From Zygnema cylindricum (lineage: Eukaryota > Streptophyta > Zygnematophyceae > Zygnematales > Zygnemataceae), in contig JBBHKE010001317.1 in the NCBI GenBank assembly GCA_037447655.1, positions 26,001 to 90,000 on the forward strand: 64,000 bases of DNA, in the 5' to 3' direction. Below are positions 42,831 to 52,669 of the stretch, in pieces; positions within the stretch are counted from its first letter, which is position 1; the number at the start of each line of letters is the position of its first letter. Below the pieces are notes generated by a model. That model did not search any database. It worked only from the letters and a program-made list of their open reading frames with translations, and had not been told where the DNA came from. The translations under genes and the position numbers were made by a program.

Positions 42831-43227
42831 TGTTGAAAAGAGGTAATTAATAGTTCACTCTTCTGTTTTAGGCATGATTTCCAGAAAGAGAGTGAGGACA
42901 CGCCATGGCTGCCGCCTTATTTAGAAAGGGGTTGATTTCGAGGTAGATTATATTTTACCAAAGAAATGTTTAGGTTAGGATTTGAACTTGGGTCTATGGA
43001 CAACAAGTAGACATCAGCCTTATCCACTAAGGCATTGACAAAACGACACATTTGACGGGTTTCAATGATACATAAACAATGACGCGACGGCTAATTAACA
43101 CCAAACTAACGACGAGGGACAATTCAAACACGTACGTAAATCTGAGCCGTGTAAAATATGTTTTGATCGGTCGGCCATCATTGCAGCCGCCATCCGAAAT
43201 GAGCTTTTGGTGACATTTGGAGATATT
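42831..43227 (+). repeat. H 3' LTR, left part
   Basis: TGTTGAAAAGAGGTAATTAA onward, interrupted by D at the duplicated atatt (43223-43227). Its tRNA-like module is at 42966-43039. Confidence 0.85.
42966..43039 (-). other. tRNA-like module, antisense within the H 3' LTR
   Basis: The minus strand reads GCCTTAGTGGATAAGGCTG, then AGTTCAAATCC about 42 nt later. Confidence 0.55.
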
Positions 43228-43889
43228 TGTTGTTCTACAACCACCAGTGCAGGTGGAGGAGCAGCAGTAGTAGTAGAAATAGACATGATACACTCTCAGA
43301 AGCTATCAAGAATCCAACCAAACAGCTGTACTTAAGCGCTCACCAATTCTTATACAAGCATCCAAACCTCACAAAACTCTATCAGAATATAGAGTAGCAT
43401 AAACACTGATAACTCCCAAAGTTATAGCACAATTGATTTGACAACCCTCAAGATATAATACTCAAAAGTTTTCCAAAAACTGTTTGTAGTTTTACTACTT
43501 GGAAGTCTGGATGCATAATATGTTATGAGTCCTAAGTCTTATACTTGTGTTGAACTGGCAACACCACTGTACTTAAGAGGTACATCAAACCACCAAGCTA
43601 CCACTAATCTGTCAAGCTACCATTGAGCTATCACTAAGCTACCAGTGAGCTATCACTAAGCTAACTAGAATCGTATCTATCACAGTTGCACTATCCTGTA
43701 CAGAATCACATTAAGAATATCAGACATTGCGTTGTCTTGTCGGTGTTGCAGCTTCACTGCTCCGCTGCTCTGCTGTTGCGCTGCTTTGCTGTATAGCAGC
43801 TGCGCTGCTCTGTCTGTATAGCAGCTGCGCTGCTTTGTCTGTAAAGCAGCTACGCTGCACGAGACTGAAAGCTTTCCAAAAAGACAACA
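43228..43889 (-). repeat. 3' LTR of D
   Basis: The minus strand starts TGTTGTCTTTTTGG, after the polypurine tract TTTAGGGGAG, and ends GGTTGTAGAACAACA. The 24-bp repeats span 43784-43858 (three units). Confidence 0.9.
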
Positions 43890-44048
43890 CTCCCCTAAAG
43901 CTTTATACTCATATCCCGGCGCACCTGTGGTGATAAACTAGCGCAGCATCGCAGCATAGCATTATAGCAATTAGCAAGTCACCCAGTCCCATTACCTCAC
44001 AATAGTGGATTTATCGCAGAGTGACAGTATAGCAGTGCAGCAATTCAA

Positions 44049-45182
44049 CTATTCACTTAATCCCACAGCGTCCCTATAATACTTCAGCTTAGGAGCAGGA
44101 AGGGCTTTAGTGAGCATATCAGCAATCATTTTTGCATCTGGCAAATAACATAATTTAATCACTCTAGAGAACACCTTTTCTCTTACAAAGTGTAATTGTA
44201 CATCCATGTGCTTACTTTTGAATTGATGACTCGGGTTAGAAGCAATGGCAATGGCAGCCTGGTTATCACACCAGATCACCTGTGGACCAACTTGCATGTA
44301 TCCTAGTTCTTGTAATATGGATTTTACCCACAAGAGTTCTTTGAGGGCCGAGCTTGCTACCATATATTCTGAATCCATTGTCGACTGTGCTGTAACCTTT
44401 TGAAGTTTGCTGCTCCAACAGCAAGTACCGTTCCCAATTTGTAGAACGAATCCCGTGGTGGATTTCCGGCTTGGCATGTCGCCATAGCTTGCATCACTCC
44501 ATGTTTGCAACTTGACTTCTCCTACGCCTAGAGTGAGTTTGAGATCTTTAGTTCCTGCCAAATATCTTAAGACTCTCCTTGCTGTATCAAGATCAGATTT
44601 TCTAGGATTTTCTAGACTCCTGCTCAGTACCCCGACTGCTGCAGCAATGTCAGGACGGGTATAGTTCATAAAATATATTAAGCTTCCCACTATCTGTCTA
44701 TAAGGTATTATTGTCATAGGATCATTCTCCCCTGACTCTAAATACTAGCTAACAATGACACCTGGTTCTGTCTCTTCTCCCTCTAACTTCTGCCGAAACT
44801 CCATTGGAGTTAGACATCCTTTTGCCCCCCGCATTCCGTACTCATCCAACATGTTTCCAATAGCCTTTTTTTGAGTCAATTTTATTATTTTCCTATTTCT
44901 GTCCCTCTCTACCTGGATACCCAAAATATATTTTGCCTCACCGAGGTCTTTCATCTCGAACCGTGAGTTTAGAGCGGTTTTGATTTTGTTAATTTCAGCC
45001 ATTGATTTGCTAATTAATAGCAAATCATCTACATATATTGCTATATACACTATCCCATTTTCACCCTTTAAAACGTAGACAGAGTGATCAGAACTTATCT
45101 TTTGAAATCGTAGACTAGTCAAGAATTCATCAAGCTTTATATTCCACTGTCTAGGGGCCTGTTTTAGGCCGTACAAAGATTT
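44049..45182 (-). pseudogene. D RT (second half) and RNase H
   Basis: Right after the E boundary the frame reads SLYGLKQAPRQWNIKLDEFL, IVYIAIYVDDLLLISKSMAE (intact YVDD), FEMKDLGEAKYILGIQVERD, KAIGNMLDEYGMRGAKGC. It is open to 44745; a stop near 44747 separates it from the RNase H frame 44049-44717. That frame has IPYRQIVGSLIYFMNYTRPD, ENPRKSDLDTARRVLRYLAG, VIWCDNQAAIAIASNPSHQF, HMDVQLHFVREKVFSRVIKL and IADMLTKALPAPKLKYY. All RNase H blocks are present. It is among the better preserved Pol segments in the window. Confidence 0.85.
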
Positions 45183-45388
45183 TGTAGAAACAAATGGTTT
45201 TAAGTATTTTCTAGGACTGAAAAGAAATAAAGAAGCCAAGGCAGTCTATCTCTAACTTCTCTCTCCAACTCTCAAACTTGTCGCAGTCACTGAGAAATTG
45301 GAGAGGAAGCTAGAGCCATGGCTACCTAGGCTATCCTGAGGTTTACGGGAAATTTATATTAGTTAGGGTTTACATATTTAAAATTTAT

Positions 45389-45470
45389 GTGCCGGCGACA
45401 GGAATTGATCCTTGTACCTACCGGCCTGCAGACAGGAAATAGCTGGTAGCCTTAGCCGTTATGTCTTGGA
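45389..45470 (-). other. tRNA-like module, antisense within the E 5' LTR
   Basis: The minus strand reads ACATAACGGCTAAGGCTACC (A-box region), later GGATCAATTCC (B-box), then ATTTTAAA. Confidence 0.55.
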
Positions 45471-46005
45471 TTAATGTTACGTAGTATATAGTTTGATAAT
45501 TATTTAAATATGTATACGTACGATAAATCATCTAACTGTAATAGATTACGGGATACATAGATCCGGTAATATATAAAGTACGCATTACGGTACGGACTAG
45601 AAATCAATACCGCGCATTTGTTTCGTAAGTGAAACAAATACCGCGCATGTATTTATTACGGCTACGATTAAATCCGAATTTAATCGGACGGCCGCAATTA
45701 GCGCCGAGATCGCGGAGGAAGATTTCGGCGGTTTGTGGCCATCGCCACATCGGATGACGCGTGGCAAAATTACATTGGATCGTGGAATCTCCGGAGATTA
45801 TGGCACCGAATCCAGATATGACATGTGTCGACATTTAGGCCATGTCGTACAATGTCGGTACCTAAAGTACACCAGCACCTGTACTTTTGAGTACGGAACT
45901 CAATTCTGATTGGTTCCGTACATCAGTAGATAGAGTTTGTGAGAGAGATAGAACTTAGAAAAAATAAAGATAGGACCCTCTCTCCCAGAGAGCTTCTGTA
46001 CAAAA

Positions 46006-46019
46006 GGTCAACTTTGACC
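46006..46019 (+). promoter_or_regulatory. Inverted W-box pair in the E promoter region
   Basis: GGTCAACTTTGACC: two TTGACC W-box cores facing each other with 2 bp between, just after TGTACAAAA. Confidence 0.45.
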
Positions 46020-46209
46020 CTCCATAACTTACTGCTCAGGGGAGCAAATTCAGAGATTCTTTTTGCTATCGACTCACGGGAGTCTTGCCTTCAGAGGGGT
46101 GCAGGTGGTCAGGGTTTTTGTGTGCTAAGGTGGCAGTTATTTTTGTTGAAACAAAAAAGGGTGAGGATTATCCTAGAGGCTTCTTGGAAGCTTTCTACTC
46201 TGAGGACTT

Positions 46210-46965
46210 ATGGAGCTCTCAGAGTTTCAGGTTATGGGCCCTCCCTCTAAGGTACCAATCTTTAATGGAACTGGCTTCATATACTGGGAAAGTATGATGA
46301 TAGGAGCTCTATGCGAAAAAATGTTTTGGGGGATAGTGAGTGGACGGTTGGGGCGTCCATCAGGTCTTGGAATTCCTCCAGGGTTTGGAGGAACCAGATT
46401 CACCACGAAAGAGGATCCACCTTCAACAGAGGAAACAAAAGAAGGAGAGGTGGTGGACAAAGGAAAGGAGAAGGAGGCGACCACACCAATAGCAACAAGT
46501 TCGATATTCATGTCACATATTCCGAACAACGAGGAGAATGATACTAAAACCTGAGACTTCAACAATATGGCGGCAAAGCACTTCATCCTACGCCATCTCA
46601 CTCAAGGACTTGCATGTCCTCATTTGCAGGTAGAAAGGGCATCCGATCTTTGGATCGCTCTCATAGAGATGTACCGAAGTGGTACGATTCAGCAACAACA
46701 GTTGGCTGATCAGAAAGTTAACGAGTATGTATACAAAGGGGAGAAGATGTTTAAGTTTTGCAATGTGCTTGCTACACTCTTCATGGAGTTAAAGAGTGCG
46801 GGAAAAGATTTTAGTGAAAAAGAAAAGGTTAAGTGTTTACTGATGAAGTTACCCGATGAGTTCAAGAACATAGTCAACCGTGTGCAGGACTTGCCGGACT
46901 CAAGGTGGATATGGAACTCAGTGGTAGGGATGATTCTCGTTCGGGAGAATACGATTGAGATCTGA
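46210..46965 (+). pseudogene. E Gag, starting inside the LTR
   Basis: The start ATG at 46210 lies 20 bp before the LTR end and encodes MELSEFQ. The PBS (46230-46241, GGTTATGGGCCC) encodes V-M-G-P. Then come PSKVPIFNGTGFIYWESMMI, GALCEKMFWGIVSGRLGRPS and a Lys/Glu-rich linker. A TGA at 46552 replaces the Trp codon of ETWDFNN. The frame continues from 46567: MAAKHFILRHLTQGLACPHL, ALIEMYRSGTIQQQQLADQK and CLLMKLPDEFKNIVNRVQDL. A second stop at 46963 follows. Capsid-type Gag of the UBN2 class. This is the clearest example of a PBS inside the Gag frame. Confidence 0.85.
46230..46241 (+). other. Primer-binding site of E
   Basis: GGTTATGGGCCC immediately follows the LTR end CA. It is complementary to the anticodon arm of initiator tRNA-Met; the ATG in it pairs with the CAU anticodon. 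Confidence 0.8.
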
Positions 46966-46989
46966 AGAGGAGGAAAGAGTGGCCAAGCC

Positions 46990-48303
46990 TTGGCAACTGC
47001 GACCGATTGGAGGAACAAGGATTCCCGGAAACTGGTCGGAAACTATGGGGGGAGGGAGCAGAAAAATCAGACCGACGAGTTTGGACCAAGGGCTCCCAAA
47101 GGTTTATGCCATTTTTGTAAGAAACCTGGGCACTATATGGCAGAGTGCACTAAGCTAACCGAGCTTTGGTTAAAGGAGGGGCAGACCGGTGGTACCCCGA
47201 GAGGAAAGAAAAAGGCCCTTATCACAGAGGTACTTGAGGCGGAATTCGAGGACGATGACGATGAGCTCCTTTTGGATGATGATTTGGAGGCGAAAAATGA
47301 GGTCGAAATTCCACCAAGGCAGAAATGTGTTTACGGTGGATTGAAAGGTGAAGCAGGTTGGATTGTAGATTCAGTTGCCTCCATGCACATGTGTAAGGAT
47401 AGACACCTGTTCACTAAGATAAGAAAGATTCCCACTGTAGAGATAGAGTACGAGGATGGGAGGATAGTCACCACTACTCTTGTAGGATCGGTAGATCTGA
47501 AAGTGTTAGTAGAAGGAAAGACATCCATATTAACATTCTCCAATGTATTGTTTATTCCGGAGCTGAACAAAAATCTTATCTCTACATCAGTATTAGATGA
47601 TAAGGGTTTTTTCACTAGCACTAGGGAAGGAGTCTTTACTACTAGTTTTGAGGAGGATGTCTATTTCATTGCTGAGAAAGGTAGCCATGGGATGTTTAGG
47701 CTGATCTTAAGTAATGAAAAGAAGAAACTTTACTATGCTGGTGGTCATGATATTATGATGTGGCATAAGAGGCTTGGGCATGTGAATCTAGATAAGTTAA
47801 GAGAGATGAAAAAGATGGGAGTGGTGGAAGGGATTCAGTTCAGTGAGAGTGATGATATAAGTGATTGTAGTGGATGTGCTGAAGGTAAAGCACACAGATT
47901 ACCCTTTCCTAAAACAGCCACCTATAAGGGAGAAAAACTTCTAGATCTAGTACACACAGATATTTGGGGACCGGCTAAAGTGCCCTCACCGGGGGGGAAG
48001 AGATTTATGATGACTATAACTGATGATTGGTCTCGGTATTCCCGGGTATATTTTTTGAAAAACAAGTCCGAAGCTGAGGATTATTTTAGACAATATAAAG
48101 CATGGAGCGAAAAATTCCATGAAACTCCAATCAAGAGAGTAAGGAGTGACAATGGTGGAGAGTATACTTCTAACCAGTTTGAGGATTTTCTGAGGGAAGA
48201 TGGGGTTCAACACCAAAAGACAGTTCCAGAAGATCTGGAACAGAATGGGGTAGCTGAAAGGTTAAATAGAACACTACGTGATAGTGCTAGAAGTATGTTG
48301 TAA
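46990..48303 (+). CDS. E nucleocapsid, protease and integrase (437-codon open frame)
   Basis: This is the longest Gag-Pol frame in the window. Knuckle at residues 40-53 (CHFCKKPGHYMAEC; C40, C43, H48, C53). Acidic linker 84-105. The protease active site at 127 reads D-S-V where D-S-G is expected, so protease is probably inactive. Pre-integrase 165-250. HHCC: H259, H264, C293, C296. Integrase triad Asp324 (VHTDIWGP), Asp387 (RSDNGGEY) and Glu423 (NGVAERLN), spacing D,D35E, all intact. A TAA at 48301 replaces a Ser codon (TCA in relatives) and cuts the core short; reading resumes at 48340. Confidence 0.85.
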   Translation: MATATDWRNKDSRKLVGNYGGREQKNQTDEFGPRAPKGLCHFCKKPGHYMAECTKLTELWLKEGQTGGTPRGKKKALITEVLEAEFEDDDDELLLDDDLEAKNEVEIPPRQKCVYGGLKGEAGWIVDSVASMHMCKDRHLFTKIRKIPTVEIEYEDGRIVTTTLVGSVDLKVLVEGKTSILTFSNVLFIPELNKNLISTSVLDDKGFFTSTREGVFTTSFEEDVYFIAEKGSHGMFRLILSNEKKKLYYAGGHDIMMWHKRLGHVNLDKLREMKKMGVVEGIQFSESDDISDCSGCAEGKAHRLPFPKTATYKGEKLLDLVHTDIWGPAKVPSPGGKRFMMTITDDWSRYSRVYFLKNKSEAEDYFRQYKAWSEKFHETPIKRVRSDNGGEYTSNQFEDFLREDGVQHQKTVPEDLEQNGVAERLNRTLRDSARSML

Positions 48304-48339
48304 TATAAAAAGATAGGAAAAAGGTTTTGGGCAGAAGCA

Positions 48340-48990
48340 ATGAACTGTGCTTATTACCTCAAGAATAGAGTTCTTACTTCAGCTATAAAAGATCAAACAC
48401 CTTATGAGAGATGGACAGGCCGGAAACCAGACATATCTCACTTAAAGGTTTTCGGCAGTCAAGTGTTCAGTCTAGATACTAATCGGTCCAATTGGAAGCT
48501 AGATCCTAAAGGAAAACCGGGATACTTACTAGGATATGATGAAGATGTTAAAGGATATAGAGTTTATGATCTAAAAAGGGAAGATATTATCTTAGTAAAG
48601 CATCTAGTAGTTATGGATGAAGGAAAGTTTGTGGATCCCTTCAAATATACGAAATCAGAAAAATCAGATTTGAATTATAAAATTCCGATGACTTTGAGCT
48701 TCCTAACTATCTAGGTTTTAGAGAATATGACATTCTTGCAGGAACAAATCAGACTGAAAAAGACTCGGCTGTGGAAACTCCAGTGACAACTCTACTCGAA
48801 GCGGAAGACATGGTGGAAATTGATTCGGAATAAAGGGATAGGGGAGAAGCCGAGTTTGTTCGAAAGAATCCACGAGAACCATCTATTCCGGCCTCAGATT
48901 TTGAGGGGGGGAGGAGAAGTAGCAAAAGACTGCAAGAAAAATAGGTTAATAACAAGGTAACTAAACTATCTCATCAAGATGAACCTCAAA
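48340..48990 (+). pseudogene. E integrase C-terminal part and linker
   Basis: The open part 48340-48714 encodes MNCAYYLKNRVLTSAIKDQT, KPDISHLKVFGSQVFSLDTN, GYLLGYDEDVKGYRVYDLKR and LVKHLVVMDEG, colinear with O and N. A frameshift near 48660 breaks the acidic tail, and stops occur at 48712, 48832 and 48942. The tail normally links integrase to RT and is rich in Glu, Ser and Pro. Confidence 0.8.
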
Positions 48991-50564
48991 CTTATAAAGA
49001 GGCGATGACTTGTCCAGAAAGAAACCGGTGGAAGACAGCCATCAATGAGGAGATGGCTTCAATCATGGCAGCCGATACTTGGGAGCTGGTGGAATGTCCA
49101 CCTACCGAAAACCAATCGGTTGTAAGTGGGTTTTCAAATAAAAACTGAACCCAGATAACACAATCGAGCGCTACAAGGCCAGATTAGTTGCAAAGGGATT
49201 TACACAAAAGGAACGAATTGACTACGAGGAAACCTTTGCCTCGGTGGTCAGATTTCCCTCCGTCCGCATACTTCTCAGTTTAGCAGCGGCGGAAGACATG
49301 GAAGTGCATCAGATGGACATCAAGACAACCTTTTTGCATGGAGAATTGGAAGAGGAGATCTTCATGCGACAACCTGAAGGTTTTGTGGAGGAAGGAGAGG
49401 AGAGTAATGTATGCCGGCTGATTAAATCTCTTTATGGTTTGAAACAGGCACCTCGACAATAGAATAAGAAGCTTGATGAGTTTCTTACCGGTCTGGGATA
49501 TATTTGGATCAACTCAAATCACTCAATCTATGTTTTCGAAGATGAGGAAGGTTTTATATTTATTGCAATATATGTTGATTATTTGCTTGTTTTAAGTAAA
49601 TCAATGGAAAAAATTAACAAACTGAAAACCGATCTTAAAGGGAGATTTGAATAAGGATATTGGAGAAGCAAGATATATTTTGGGAATTCAAGTAGAGAGA
49701 GACCGAAAAAGGAAAATTATAAGACTGGCTCAAAAGGAAGCAATAGGGAACATGCTTGAAAAATTTCAAATGGATAAAGCTAATAGTTGTACAACTCCAA
49801 TGGAGTTGAAGAAGGGAAATGAGGGGAGTGAGGAAGAAGAAGTCATAGTCTTAGACGAGGAATTATCTCCTGATGAATAGAAGTTCATGCAGACTATTCC
49901 TTACAGGCAAGTAGTGGGAAGTCTAATCTATTTTATGAATTGTACCCGGCCGGATTTAGCTGCAGCTGTAGGAATGCTGAGTAAAAGTCTAAATGCTCCC
50001 ACTAAGAAGGATTGGGAGGCAGCTAAGAGAGTCCTTAGATATTTGGTAGGAACTAGGGATCTATGGTTGCATTTGGGTGGGGAGAATAGTGACATCACTA
50101 CTAGGAGTGATGCCAGTTATGGTGATGCTCCGATGAGGAGATGCACTTCTGGATATGTATTATATGTGGTTGATGGGGCTTGCTGTTGGAGTAGCAAACA
50201 GCAAAAGGTTATTGCTTAGTCCACCATGGAGGCTGAGTATATGGCCTTTTGCTCTGCTGTAAAAGAATTGATGTGGGTCAAGTCTTTGCTTGGTGAGCTT
50301 GGTCACCTTAAGAGTGGTGTGCAGAAAATATTTTGTGATAATCAGGCATTAATCGCTATTTCTGCCAATCCTAAACATCATTTTAAAGCCAAACACATGG
50401 ACATCAGACTCAGCTTTGTTAGAGAAAAAGTAGAAAACAAAATAATCAGTTTAGAGTACAGACAAGATAGTGAGATGGTAGCAGATATGATGACCAAACC
50501 TGTGCCTTCTCCTAAGCTAATTTTTTGCAGGGAGAAGTGTGGTCTGAAATTAAAGATTGACTAG
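48991..50564 (+). pseudogene. E reverse transcriptase and RNase H
   Basis: The RT start is near 49030 (NEEMASIMAADTWELVECPP) with a one-base loss near 49108. Then 49244-49462: VRFPSVRILLSLAAAEDMEV, MDIKTTFLHGELEEEIFMRQ, SLYGLKQAPRQ, then a stop. The catalytic box at 49571-49582 is YVDY, not YVDD, so the second Asp is lost. 49647-49880 (GEARYILGIQVERDRKRKII), 49887-50219 (MQTIPYRQVVGSLIYFMNCT, WLHLGGENSDITTRSDASYG) and 50226-50564 (IFCDNQALIAISANPKHHFK, MMTKPVPSPKLIFCREKCG) complete RT and RNase H, separated by single stops. Confidence 0.85.
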
Positions 50565-50577
50565 AAAATAAGGGGAG

Positions 50578-51625
50578 TGTAGAAACTAAGGGTTTTAAGT
50601 ATTTTCTAGGTCTGAAAAGAAATAAAGAAGCCGAGGCATTTTATCTCTAACTTCTCTCTCTAACACTCAAACTTGTCGCAGTCACTGAGAAATTGGAGAG
50701 GAAGCTAGAGCCATGGCTACCTAGGCTATCCTGAGGTTTACGGGAAATTTATATTAGTTAGGGTTTATTTATTTAAAATGTATGTGTCGGCGACAAGAAT
50801 TGATCCTTGTACCTACCGGCCGGCAGACAGGAAATAGCTGGTAGCCTTAGCCGTTATGTCTTGGATTAATGTTACGTAGTATATAGTTTGATAATTATTT
50901 AAATATGTATACGTACGATAAATCATCTAACTGTAATAGATTACGGGATACATAAACCCGGTAATATATAAAGTACGGATTACGGTACGGACTAAAAATC
51001 AATACCGCGCATTTGTTTCGTAAGTGAAACAAATACCGCGCATCTATTTATTACGGCTACAATTAAATCCGAATTTAATCGGACGGCCAAAATTAGCGCC
51101 GAGATCGGGGAGGAAGTTTTCAACGGTTTGTGGCCATCGCCACATCGGATGACGCGTGGCGAAATTACATTGGATCGTGGAATCTTCGGAGATTATCGCA
51201 CCGAATCCGGATATGACATGTGTTAACATTTAGGCCATGTCGTACAATGTCGGTACCTAAAGTACACCGGCAGCTGTACTTTTGAGTACGGAACTCAATT
51301 CTAATTGGTTCCGTACATCAGTAGATAGAGTTTGTGAGAGAGATAGAACTTAGAAAAAATAGAAGATAGGACCCTCTCTCCCAGAGAGCTTCTGTACAAA
51401 AGGTCAACTTTGACCCTCCATAACTTACTGCTCAGGGGAGCAAATTCAGAGATTCTTTTTGCTATCGACTCACGGGAGTCTTGCCTTCACAAGGGTGCAG
51501 GTGATCAGGGTTTTTGTCTTCCAGGGTGGCAGTTATTTTTGCTGAAACAAAAAAGGATCAGGATTATCCTAGAGGCTTCTTGGAAACTTTCTACTCTGAG
51601 GACTTATGGAGGTCTCAGAGTTTCA
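50578..51625 (+). repeat. 3' LTR of E
   Basis: Follows the polypurine tract AAATAAGGGGAG. It ends ATGGAGGTCTCAGAGTTTCA, followed by gattt. The tRNA-like module is at 50785-50865. A handful of substitutions per 100 bp separate it from the 5' copy in the stretches I compared by eye. Confidence 0.9.
50785..50865 (-). other. tRNA-like module, antisense within the E 3' LTR
   Basis: Same layout as in the 5' LTR; the B-box region reads GGATCAATTCT. Confidence 0.5.
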
Positions 51626-52579
51626 GATTTTAGCAACTTGCATACTAAGTGCTCTTTTCCTGGTTCCACATACTTTTCAGGCTGCTACATGTAAATGGTC
51701 TCTTCTAGTTCTCAATGCAAAAAGGTCGTTTTTACATCCATCTGATGAATTTCCATATCTTTTATAGGAGCTATGGACAGCAAAATCCTAACTGTTGGAA
51801 ATCTTACAACTGGAGAAAATGTTTCTTCAAAATTGATTCCTTCCTTTTTTATTGTACCCCTTCGCCAAAAGTCTGGCCTTATAGCGTTCAATGGTGTTAT
51901 CAGGATTTAACTTCACCATGAATACCCATTTGTTGCCAATCGCTTTTCGGTCTGGAGGAAGGTCAACAAGCTCCCATGTTTGAGCCTCCATGATCGACTT
52001 CATTTCGTCGTTTGCCGCCTCAATCCAGTGATTCCGCTCTGGTGATGAGAAGGCCTCTTGGATGGTCAAGGTCTCCCCTGAGACTGCCGAGTAGACAAAG
52101 TGAGAGCTTGCTTGCAGGCGGCTGCTTGTTCTTCTTCCCCTCGGAAATTCTGAGGCTGAGATCGTCGGATGCCGCGCATTGCGCTGATTGCGCTGGTTGG
52201 GATCCATGTGTTCTTGATTGCGCTGGCTGCGATCCGTGTGTATTGACTGTTGTTGGTCCGTTTGGACCCGAAGTTGGTGAGGAACTTGGAGAGAGTCTGA
52301 CTCCAGAGTCATAAACGGAGGTTGTGGAATCTGCGGGACAAGTTCCAGCATACAATCTAAGATGATATACTCCTGTACTTTTTGTTGTTTTTGCTGCTCT
52401 ATCATTTGAAATAAATCTATGGATTCTAGTTCATCTTTAACAATGATGTTTCTAGCTACCACTATTTTCTGCCTTTCAAACACAAAGACTCTATAACCTT
52501 TTAAGTGTTCATCATATCCTAATAGAATACCCGGTAATCCCTTCGGTTCCATTTTCCATCTATCTGTAGACGTATCCAA
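51626..52579 (-). pseudogene. D integrase C-terminal part, linker and RT start
   Basis: ORF 51827-52579 (250 codons) reads WKMEPKGLPGILLGYDEHLK, GYRVFVFERQKIVVARNIIV, a long Gln-rich linker (TDQQQSIHTDRSQRNQEHMD), and RT N-terminal blocks MKSIMEAQTWELVDLPPDRK, AIGNKWVFMVKLNPDNTIER. A frameshift follows near 51860, and worn RT sequence runs to the E boundary at 51626. The RT continues at 45182 on the other side of E. The Gln/Asn/Arg-rich linker differs from the acidic linker of C, N and E. Confidence 0.8.
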
Positions 52580-52669
52580 TATAAAGCATTGACTACCAAA
52601 GACCTTAAAATGGCTAACATCTGGTTTGCAACCTGTCCAGATCTCGTAAGGAGTAGTTTCTACCGATCT

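Larger units (their letters stand above)
45183..46229 (+). repeat. 5' LTR of E
   Basis: TGTAGAAACAAATGG ... AGAGTTTCA. It shows the hairpin ATTTGTTTC..GAAACAAAT (about 45614-45637), CTCTCTCCCAGAGAG, and W-box pair GGTCAACTTTGACC at 46006-46019. Confidence 0.9.
45183..51625 (+). mobile_element. Copia element E inside D
   Basis: LTRs 45183-46229 (1047 bp) and 50578-51625 (1048 bp). Target duplication gattt (45178-45182, 51626-51630). All domains are present; E is closely related to C and N. It is broken by a TGG to TGA type change in Gag, stops in integrase and linker, a frameshift in RT, and YVDY in place of YVDD. It lies antisense to D. Confidence 0.9.

Noticed and set aside
43727-43933. Cys/Ala/Leu-rich frames in the D LTRs (also 55117-55324)
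   Set aside because: Produced by the 24-bp minisatellite; frames differ between copies.
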